From Bacteroidales bacterium (lineage in GTDB: Bacteria > Bacteroidota > Bacteroidia > Bacteroidales > UBA932), in NCBI GenBank assembly GCA_023227835.1, contig JALOCI010000042.1:1-24307 (forward strand): 24,307 bases of DNA, read 5' to 3'. A program made the translations under genes and the position numbers. Numbering within the stretch: position 1 is the stretch's first letter; every line of letters starts with the position of its first letter. Shown here in pieces: positions 7,412-13,821 of the stretch. The notes beneath the pieces were generated by a model. The model was not told the DNA's origin. It made no database searches and worked only from the letters and a program-made list of their open reading frames with translations.

Positions 7412-8983
7412 ATGATTAATAGAACTTTAATATTTATATTATTTTTCTTTTTCTCAATAAATATCAATGCTCAGAGAAATTTATCCAAAGAAAAAGCATT
7501 GAAAGAAGCAATTTATTTCCTTGCTTCTGATAAAATGCAAGGCAGAGAAGCAGGAGAAGAGAGTGAGAGTGAAGTTATACGATATATAACCGGGAAATTG
7601 GACTTATACGGATATAAACCGATATTCAATAATACTTCTCTGATAAGATTCAGGCTCCCGGACGGAAGAACTGCCGGTGGAGAGTCAATGCTTTTATTAA
7701 ATAACAGAAATTTTAGTATTGGTAAGGACTTTTTTGTCCCGTCATTTTCTAAAGCTGACACCATCTCAGGCACTTTATCTTTAACTTCGGACAGCGGAGC
7801 CGTGATGCTATTAAGAATATCTGAAGATTCTTTGAAAATAAAAATTGCAGGATACAGAGATAAGGGAGTTGTGGCTATAATATATAATTCAGGGCAAGAA
7901 CTTGGCCGTTACAAGCAATTTGAGACAACTGCCACATCAATCCCGGTAATTCAAGTTGACGACAATACATTTATAGCATTATCTGAAAACTGCGGCGAAA
8001 CAATTAGAATTAAAACAGATGTGATTCCTTGGAAGAGGTTCTCTCACAATGTCTTGATGGGAATCAATGCTAGTCTGGACAAACCTTATATATTAATTGG
8101 CGCACACTACGATCACATAGGCTATGGAGAGGAGGGAAGCATGAAAAGAGGATCCCGTGAAGTACATAACGGAGCTGATGACAATGCGAGCGGAGTTTCC
8201 GCAATGCTCGAAATAGCCAGGTTATTGGCCGAAAACAGAGATAATCTGAAATATAACATAGTTGTTGCTGCAATTGGTGCAGAGGAAAAGGGGTTGTTGG
8301 GATCGGCTTTTCTTGCCGATACACTAAAAAAGGCAGGTATGCAACCCTCCTTGATGATAAACCTGGATATGGTGGGAAGGTTAACTGAAAACAAACTGCA
8401 GATAGGAGGTGTGGGTACGTTCTCCCAGGCAGATTCCCTGCTCGAGTATACCAATAAAGGCTTCGGATTTTCACTTGTAAAGACAAAAGACGGGTTTGGC
8501 CCTTCAGATCAATCTTCATTTGTACACACAGGGACTCCCGTATTATACTTCACATCCGGAGTTCATAAGGACTACCATACTCCTGAGGATGATTGTGATA
8601 AGATAAATTTTGAAGGGCTGAAGAGTATTTCAGATTTCACAACAGCTTTGATCGAAAACATAGATAAGAATCAATCAGAGATCAGATATATAAGTATACC
8701 TCCGCCAGTTTCCAACAGAACAACCTTTAAAGTAACTTTGGGTTTGATCCCCGACTTTACTTATGATAACGGAGACGGATTTAAGGTAGGGCCGGTTACT
8801 GAAGGTAAGCCGGCATACAGAGCCGGAATGCAACAAGGAGACATAATCACTGCAATAAATTCAAAGAAGGTAAATAATATATATGAATATATGTCCAGAT
8901 TGTCTGAATTAAAGAGTGGCGATAAAGTTGCTGTAGACATAAGAAGGGGTGGCAAAGAGCTTAAACTTATAATACAACTATAA
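7412..8983 (+). CDS. Secreted M28-family zinc metallopeptidase with C-terminal PDZ domain
   Basis: A 523-residue exported peptidase. Residues 1-20 are a signal peptide ending INAQ. Residues 115-205 resemble the protease-associated (PA) insert found in M28 enzymes, although I cannot prove that fold. The catalytic domain (about 205-415) has all expected ligands by comparison with Aeromonas aminopeptidase: H232 in GAHYDH, bridging D256 in NGADDNASG, general base E291 and ligand E292 in GAEEKGLLGS, D319 in NLDMVG, and H389 in DYHTPEDD. Residues 440-523 form a PDZ-like domain (AGMQQGDIITAINSKKV). Such enzymes usually remove N-terminal amino acids from peptides outside the cytoplasm. The PDZ domain may bind substrate C-termini or a partner. 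A membrane protein gene follows after 4 bp, suggesting translational coupling. Confidence 0.92.
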   Translation: MINRTLIFILFFFFSININAQRNLSKEKALKEAIYFLASDKMQGREAGEESESEVIRYITGKLDLYGYKPIFNNTSLIRFRLPDGRTAGGESMLLLNNRNFSIGKDFFVPSFSKADTISGTLSLTSDSGAVMLLRISEDSLKIKIAGYRDKGVVAIIYNSGQELGRYKQFETTATSIPVIQVDDNTFIALSENCGETIRIKTDVIPWKRFSHNVLMGINASLDKPYILIGAHYDHIGYGEEGSMKRGSREVHNGADDNASGVSAMLEIARLLAENRDNLKYNIVVAAIGAEEKGLLGSAFLADTLKKAGMQPSLMINLDMVGRLTENKLQIGGVGTFSQADSLLEYTNKGFGFSLVKTKDGFGPSDQSSFVHTGTPVLYFTSGVHKDYHTPEDDCDKINFEGLKSISDFTTALIENIDKNQSEIRYISIPPPVSNRTTFKVTLGLIPDFTYDNGDGFKVGPVTEGKPAYRAGMQQGDIITAINSKKVNNIYEYMSRLSELKSGDKVAVDIRRGGKELKLIIQL

Positions 8984-8987
8984 AAAG

Positions 8988-9890
8988 ATGAGAAAGTTGC
9001 TGTATTGGTCAATTGCTGTAATAATAACAGTAGTGTCTGTAGTTTATCAAAGAGTTACCGGTCCTACAAATCCCAAGAAATATGTTTTTTCTTTATGTGG
9101 GAGAGAGTATGATATAAAACTTTCAAGGAGTCTTGATACAGATATTACCCTTGAAGAGGCAAAAGGCGATTATGCCCGGTTATGTAAAATGACTCCGATG
9201 GAGGTAATTGTTAAAGAGGCCTCGGATTCGTTATCGATGACGCTCTTTTACCGAAGGTATCCTTCAGACGATACTATATCTATTGTAAAAGCAATGCGTG
9301 CCGGAGATCTCTTTACAGTTATGTTGCCATCCCAACCTCCTGCTGGTAAGTTAGAATACTTTGTAGAGTTTTCAGACAGTGGTAAATACTGCTCAATCGG
9401 ATATAGTGACAATCTTACGATTCGTTTTAAAAATCCTGTTCCGGCTGGGGTTTTAATACCGCATATTTTTCTAATGTTCATTGCAATTTTACTTTCAACA
9501 TACATAGGTGTCATATCTTTTGATAGAAAGCAAAATACAAGAGTTCCTGTTATTCTCCTTCTTATATCTTTGATAGCCGGTGGTTTAATTTTTGGTCCAG
9601 TTGTTCAGAGGTACGCCTTTGGTGAATTCTGGACAGGGTGGCCTTTCGGAAATGATATGACTGACAATAAGACTTTAATGGCACTTATTGTATGGCTGAC
9701 AGCAATCTGGGGAAACAGGAGAAATGATAAAAGATGGTGGTATGCCGTGGCTGCAACCTTTATGTTGTTTATTTACTCCATTCCACACAGCGCTTCCGGA
9801 TCAGAGTATGATTACTCTAAAAAAAGTGTGGTAACAGGGGAAATAATCAATATTTATGTGAATCCGGAGAATTCAGATCCTCATTGCTAA
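8988..9890 (+). CDS. Uncharacterised multi-pass membrane protein
   Basis: I do not recognise a named function. The 300-residue protein has an N-terminal anchor (about 5-21), a mainly beta-type soluble segment (23-150) likely in the periplasm, and four more hydrophobic segments (about 152-177, 186-208, 228-242, 250-266). A striking stretch before the fourth segment, 'FGEFWTGWPFGNDMTDNKT' (211-229), is dense in aromatic, Gly and acidic residues. It looks like a conserved functional loop, and I recall similar stretches in hypothetical membrane proteins of Bacteroidota. H267 in 'IPHSASGSEYDY' and three cysteines (C37, C66, C135) in the soluble part are possible ligand or disulfide positions. The ORF starts 4 bp after the M28 peptidase stop, so the two are probably coupled. 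Its last 44 bp overlap the convergent cydB gene antisense. Confidence 0.75.
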   Translation: MRKLLYWSIAVIITVVSVVYQRVTGPTNPKKYVFSLCGREYDIKLSRSLDTDITLEEAKGDYARLCKMTPMEVIVKEASDSLSMTLFYRRYPSDDTISIVKAMRAGDLFTVMLPSQPPAGKLEYFVEFSDSGKYCSIGYSDNLTIRFKNPVPAGVLIPHIFLMFIAILLSTYIGVISFDRKQNTRVPVILLLISLIAGGLIFGPVVQRYAFGEFWTGWPFGNDMTDNKTLMALIVWLTAIWGNRRNDKRWWYAVAATFMLFIYSIPHSASGSEYDYSKKSVVTGEIINIYVNPENSDPHC

Positions 9891-10989
9891 TCTTCTTTCT
9901 GGTAAGTGCTCTCCACACATAAGCAATATATGCCACAACTGCAGGTATTATAAGAGAGACATATGCCATTACCTTTAGTGTGAATAAGCTGGAAGAACTA
10001 TTGTAAAGCGTGAGAGATTCCTGAATATCACAATTAGAGACAAAATAGGCAGTGTTGTTAAATGCCGCACACAACAGAATGCTCCAGACTGCCAGTACAA
10101 TACCTCCTGCAGTTATGTAAAAGCTATGTTTTCCGCTTGAAAAATAGTTTGTCCCAAGTCCCCATAATACTAATACGGTACCGGTAATCAGCATTATACC
10201 CGGCCATACAGTCGCAATCATATTATGTAGATATTTGTACGGGACAGGCGCAATTACTCCGGATTCAGGATTTACCGAGTAGCCGGTTTTAGTAAATAAT
10301 GCTGCAAGAAGAATTACAAAAAGCAAGACAAATGATACTCCTGTAACCTTTACCTGAGATTTGCATTTGGCTTTCAGAGAGTCTGAATCAATCTGCATTA
10401 TGACGTATAACAAGCCAAGGGTTCTTGCAGCCAGAAAAACGACAATACCCATAAGTAAATTGAATGGTACTGTTATTGCTTCCAGTCCGTGCCAGCCGTT
10501 TGCCCAATATGATATTGTCGGTTTGAAGGTCTCTGTTATGCTCATTTTGTCCATAACGAAGTTGCCTCCGGTGAAGAATGTTCCGACTGCCACTCCAATA
10601 AGGATTGAACCGAACATCCCGTTTAAAAACAGAAAAATCTCGTATGTCCTTGATCCTAGTATGTTGCCCTTTTTGCTTCTGTACTCATAAGAGACAGCCT
10701 GAATTACAAAAAGAAAGAGAATAACAATCCACAACCAGTATGCGCCTCCGAAACTTGTGGAATAGTATAACGGGAATGATGCAAATACTGCTCCTCCGAA
10801 AGTTACAAGCGTGGTAAAGGTTAGTTCCCATTTGTGTCCTAATGCATTTACTAAAAGCATTTTTTCTTCTTTATTGCGTGCAGTGCCAAGCAAAAGGGAT
10901 TGTCCTCCCTGAACAAACATCAATGCCACAAGTAAAGCTCCTAAGAGAGAGACGATTGTCCACCAATAATGCTGAAGAAAATATATCAT
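9847..10989 (-). CDS. cydB: Cytochrome bd ubiquinol/menaquinol oxidase subunit II
   Basis: CydB is the second large subunit of the bd-type quinol oxidase, which reduces O2 to water at very low oxygen and contributes to proton motive force. The 380-residue protein is almost wholly hydrophobic with about nine membrane helices. Typical features are 'LMFVQGGQSLL' near the N-terminus and the 'SYEYRSKKGN' loop near residues 100-109. It contains no heme ligands of its own, as expected. It starts 15 bp after the cydA stop and is last in DUF4492-cydA-cydB. Its 3' end overlaps the convergent plus-strand membrane protein gene by 44 bp. No cydX or cydCD genes are seen in the window. In anaerobic Bacteroidota such as B. 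fragilis this oxidase supports growth in traces of oxygen. Confidence 0.95.
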   Translation of the reverse strand: MIYFLQHYWWTIVSLLGALLVALMFVQGGQSLLLGTARNKEEKMLLVNALGHKWELTFTTLVTFGGAVFASFPLYYSTSFGGAYWLWIVILFLFVIQAVSYEYRSKKGNILGSRTYEIFLFLNGMFGSILIGVAVGTFFTGGNFVMDKMSITETFKPTISYWANGWHGLEAITVPFNLLMGIVVFLAARTLGLLYVIMQIDSDSLKAKCKSQVKVTGVSFVLLFVILLAALFTKTGYSVNPESGVIAPVPYKYLHNMIATVWPGIMLITGTVLVLWGLGTNYFSSGKHSFYITAGGIVLAVWSILLCAAFNNTAYFVSNCDIQESLTLYNSSSSLFTLKVMAYVSLIIPAVVAYIAYVWRALTRKKISNEDLNSPDSHKY

Positions 10990-11004
10990 GATAGTGATTT
11001 TTAA

Positions 11005-12582
11005 TTAGTTTGATGCCGGCCCTTTTTTTATGACTTTTAATAAGATGCTTATTTCAGCTGTCAGCAATACCGAGAAAAGTACGAAGAAAAGGATGACTGT
11101 TGTAAGAACTGCAGAGGAACTTACCCCTGAGACTGATGCTTGAACAGGTAAAAGATCCTGAATTGTCCAGGGCTGTCTTCCTACCTCAGCAACGATCCAT
11201 CCTGCCTGAGAACAAATATATACAAGAGGTATGCTTATAATGGCAAGATTCTGATACCATTTACAACGACCTATTTTTTCCTTCTGTTCCAGCCATAATG
11301 TTAAAATAAAAAACAGAAGGAAATACCCACCCAGCAGTACCATTATCCTGAAGGAGTAAAATACCAGAGGGACGTTAGGTACAATATCTTTTGATTCTTT
11401 GAGATATCCGTAGCCGAAGTTCTTGAAATTCTCCTGCAAATCTTTTTTTGATGCTGATGCACCATCCTCATCTCCAGCATTTTTTGCTTTGTTATATGAA
11501 GCCAGGGCATTTATTGCAATCCGGCCGCTTAATATTTTCTCTTCAAGAGATTGTGCAGTAACATAGTTTCCGGTACTATCCTTGTATTTATAGCCACCTT
11601 TTATTATGTCATTTATGCCCGGTACAAAAGCGTTTACATCTCTGTATCCAAGCAGGGATAGAGCTTTTGGAACAGATATCTGAAAAACATAAGGTTTTTC
11701 AAGTTCAAAACCAAGAGAGTCGTTATCTCTTAACGCCTTGAATTTTTTATTGTTCAAGATCCCTATTGCAACAAGTTGCGTCCCGTTTTGCCCGTCATAC
11801 AGGCCTTCCATGGCTGCCAGCTTCATCGGTTGTTTCTGGGCTACATGATATGCTGATCCGTCTCCTGTGTATATAAGCAGCAATATAGATACAAGGCCAA
11901 AGATAGCAGCAATCTTTATACTTTTTCTGGAGAACTCCTCCTCCCTCTTTTTCTTAAGATACCATGCTGATATTCCGACTACAACCACAGCTCCCAGAAC
12001 AAAGGCATTCAATATCGTGTGGAGAAATTTGTTTACGGCAACAGGAGAGGTTGCTACAGCCCAAAAATTCACCATTTCGTTTCTGGCAGTATCCGGATTG
12101 AATTCCATACCGGCCGGATATTGCATCCATGCATTGGCTACAAGTATCCAGTATGCTGAAATGGCAGTCCCTAGTGCCACCAGCCATGTGGATGTGAGGT
12201 GCGCATTTTTACTTACTTTGTTCCATCCGAAAAACATAATGGCAAAGAAGGTACTCTCCATGAAAAAAGCGATTATTCCTTCTATAGCAAGCGGTGCTCC
12301 GAATATGTCACCGACAAACCACGCATAGTTGCTCCAGTTTGTGCCGAACTGAAACTCAAGGATAATACCGGTCGCAATTCCTATTGCAAAATTGACGGCA
12401 AAAACATTCATCCAGAATTTAACGGTTCTTTTCCAGAAATCCTTACCGCTCCTAACATAGTAGGTTTCCATTATTGCGATTATAAAGCCAAGGCCAATTG
12501 TTAGTGGTACGAATATCCAGTGGAACATAGCCGTTAAGGCGAACTGGAGCCTTGACAGATCAGTCAGGGTAGTTAGAAACAT
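11005..12582 (-). CDS. cydA: Cytochrome bd quinol oxidase subunit I
   Basis: CydA carries all three hemes and the quinol site of cytochrome bd. The 525 residues contain the expected ligands at positions close to E. coli numbering: H21 (heme b595), H188 and M414 (heme b558), E101 and E109 in the GAPLAIEG/MES helix region, and K254 and E259 of the Q-loop start (QPMKLAAMEG). The C-terminal family signature 'GWIVAEVGRQPW' is at 461-472. The periplasmic Q-loop between E259 and M414 spans about 155 residues, slightly more than in E. coli, so this is the long-loop class. It lies between a DUF4492 gene (22 bp upstream) and cydB (15 bp downstream). Transcription probably begins in the 12821-12887 gap. 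Confidence 0.97.
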   Translation of the reverse strand: MFLTTLTDLSRLQFALTAMFHWIFVPLTIGLGFIIAIMETYYVRSGKDFWKRTVKFWMNVFAVNFAIGIATGIILEFQFGTNWSNYAWFVGDIFGAPLAIEGIIAFFMESTFFAIMFFGWNKVSKNAHLTSTWLVALGTAISAYWILVANAWMQYPAGMEFNPDTARNEMVNFWAVATSPVAVNKFLHTILNAFVLGAVVVVGISAWYLKKKREEEFSRKSIKIAAIFGLVSILLLIYTGDGSAYHVAQKQPMKLAAMEGLYDGQNGTQLVAIGILNNKKFKALRDNDSLGFELEKPYVFQISVPKALSLLGYRDVNAFVPGINDIIKGGYKYKDSTGNYVTAQSLEEKILSGRIAINALASYNKAKNAGDEDGASASKKDLQENFKNFGYGYLKESKDIVPNVPLVFYSFRIMVLLGGYFLLFFILTLWLEQKEKIGRCKWYQNLAIISIPLVYICSQAGWIVAEVGRQPWTIQDLLPVQASVSGVSSSAVLTTVILFFVLFSVLLTAEISILLKVIKKGPASN

Positions 12583-12604
12583 AGTATATATATAAGTTTA
12601 AGTT

Positions 12605-12820
12605 TTATCTCTTTTCCAGTGTCAACTCATGAATAATGTGCTGCTGTTTCTCTTGCTCATTGTCATATACCCTTAACTCATCCCTGAAGAAGAATACTTT
12701 TAATATAAAGAACATTATGAACAATTTGATCAGGATTATCACCCATAATGTTTTTCCAAGGGTCATGCTTCTGAAGCCTTCATAATAAAATAACCAAATA
12801 CGTTTCAACACAATAGTCAC
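12605..12820 (-). CDS. DUF4492 small membrane protein, first gene of the cyd operon
   Basis: A 71-residue protein with the DUF4492 pattern: 'IWLFYYEGFRSMTLGKTL' followed by one long hydrophobic helix (about 27-45, 'WVIILIKLFIMFFILKVFFF') and a charged tail. Members of this Bacteroidota family are typically encoded directly upstream of cydA, as here, with a 22-bp gap. The start is GTG at 12820; no ATG lies upstream in frame, and the next Met (residue 19) would cut the conserved motif. Its function is not established. Because it is a single-helix protein always tied to cydAB, it may be an accessory or assembly subunit comparable in role to CydX or CydH, but that is inference. Confidence 0.88.
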   Translation of the reverse strand: MTIVLKRIWLFYYEGFRSMTLGKTLWVIILIKLFIMFFILKVFFFRDELRVYDNEQEKQQHIIHELTLEKR

Positions 12821-12843
12821 AGGTTAATTATTTTTAAAGATAA

Positions 12844-12877
12844 CAAAAAATATTTATTTCATATATTTGTGAACAAA
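12844..12877 (-). promoter_or_regulatory. Candidate promoter of the DUF4492-cydAB operon
   Basis: On the minus strand TTTG (12877-12874) is followed 21 bp later by TATTTTTTG (12852-12844), a -7 element with one extra base relative to TAnnTTTG. The expected start lies near 12838, some 18 nt before the GTG. The -33 part falls inside the 18-bp dyad at 12863-12880. The match is imperfect in spacing. Confidence 0.35.
12862..12869 (+). promoter_or_regulatory. -7 promoter element for the DUF362 / Fe-S operon
   Basis: TATATTTG is an exact TAnnTTTG match 18 bp before the ATG at 12888. It would give a leader of only about 12 nt. It overlaps the left arm of the dyad at 12863-12880, so a protein bound there should block it. 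No TTTG is evident at the -33 position. Confidence 0.5.
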
Positions 12878-12880
12878 TAT
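12863..12880. promoter_or_regulatory. Perfect 18-bp dyad between the divergent cyd and DUF362 operons
   Basis: ATATTTGT-GA-ACAAATAT has two perfect 8-bp arms around a 2-bp centre. It covers the plus-strand -7 element and the candidate minus-strand -33 element, an ideal place for a shared operator. The segment TTGTGAA (12867-12873) resembles half of a Rex site, with a weaker TTCAGAA six bases further on. The spacing does not match the canonical Rex operator, so the regulator is unassigned. Confidence 0.5.
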
Positions 12881-12887
12881 TCAGAAA

Positions 12888-13817
12888 ATGGAAAGAAGAG
12901 GGTTTCTTAAGTTAGCTGCAACAGGAAGTATGTTAGGGTTCCTGGGAATGAAGTCAGGAATTTTAAATGCATCTGAACCTAATGCTTCAAGTGCAAAAAA
13001 TGATCTTGTTGCTGTCATGGGTGGAGAACCGGAGGCAATGTACGAAAAAGCAATATCTGCAATGGGTGGGATGTCCCGTTTTGTTAAAAAAGGACAAAAT
13101 GTTGTGGTTAAGCCAAATATAGGATGGAATAAAAAGCCGGAAGAGGCTGCAAACACAAATCCGTTGCTTGTTGCTGCAATAGTGAGGGATTGTCTGAAAG
13201 TCGGGGCTTCCGAGGTTGTCGTGTTTGATCATACATGCGATGAATGGATGTCATGTTATAAAAACAGCGGTATAGAGTCGGCGGCAAAATCGGCAGGTGC
13301 AAGGATTGCTTTCGGGCATGATGAGAAATATTATAAACCTGTCAATATAACCGAAGGTGTAAGGTTAAAGGAGGCTAAAATTCATGAGGAGATACTCAAT
13401 TGCGATGTCTGGATTAATGTACCAGTCCTGAAGAACCATGGAGGTGCTAAAATGACAATCAGTATGAAGAATTTTATGGGTATTGTATGGGACAGAAGAT
13501 ACTGGCATGCTAATGATCTGCAACAGTGTATTGCAGATTGCTCTACAATATCAAAGATGCCTGTCCTCAACATTGTTGATGCATACAGGATCATGACCCA
13601 AAACGGACCTGTTGGAAAAGGACCGGAGGATGTTCAGCTTGCCAAGGCTCTCTTTATGTCAACAGACATTGTTGCTGTAGATACTGCCGCACTTAAATTC
13701 TTCAATCAATTCAGACAGATGAATCTCTCCGATGTGGGGCATATCGGGATAGGTGAAAAAATGAAGATAGGCACTACCAATCTGGATAAATTACAAGTTG
13801 CACGAATTAAAATGTAA
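12888..13817 (+). CDS. DUF362-domain protein with twin-arginine signal
   Basis: A 309-residue protein of the DUF362 family. The N-terminus 'MERRGFLKLAATGSMLGFLG' has the twin-arginine pattern RRxFLK plus a hydrophobic stretch, so it is probably folded in the cytoplasm and exported by Tat. DUF362 core motifs follow: 'VVVKPNIGW' (72-80), 'PVLKNHGGAKMTISMKN' (179-195), 'DAYRIMTQNGPVG' (231-243) and 'AVDTAA' (263-268). Some family members carry a C-terminal ferredoxin domain; this one does not. Its cysteines (C102, C117, C123, C172, C214, C218) do not form a ferredoxin pattern. The next gene, 4 bp downstream, encodes a membrane polyferredoxin, so the two likely work together in an Fe-S electron-transfer system. 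Substrate and cofactor are unknown. Confidence 0.88.
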   Translation: MERRGFLKLAATGSMLGFLGMKSGILNASEPNASSAKNDLVAVMGGEPEAMYEKAISAMGGMSRFVKKGQNVVVKPNIGWNKKPEEAANTNPLLVAAIVRDCLKVGASEVVVFDHTCDEWMSCYKNSGIESAAKSAGARIAFGHDEKYYKPVNITEGVRLKEAKIHEEILNCDVWINVPVLKNHGGAKMTISMKNFMGIVWDRRYWHANDLQQCIADCSTISKMPVLNIVDAYRIMTQNGPVGKGPEDVQLAKALFMSTDIVAVDTAALKFFNQFRQMNLSDVGHIGIGEKMKIGTTNLDKLQVARIKM

Positions 13818-13821
13818 TTAA

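Noticed and set aside
8070..8519. 149-residue open frame opposite the M28 peptidase
   Set aside because: It lies opposite the catalytic core, has unlikely composition and no recognisable motif, so it is a shadow of the real gene.
12867..12886. A canonical Rex operator upstream of cyd
   Set aside because: TTGTGAA and TTCAGAA are separated by six bases instead of four, and the second arm has a mismatch, so only Rex-like similarity can be claimed.
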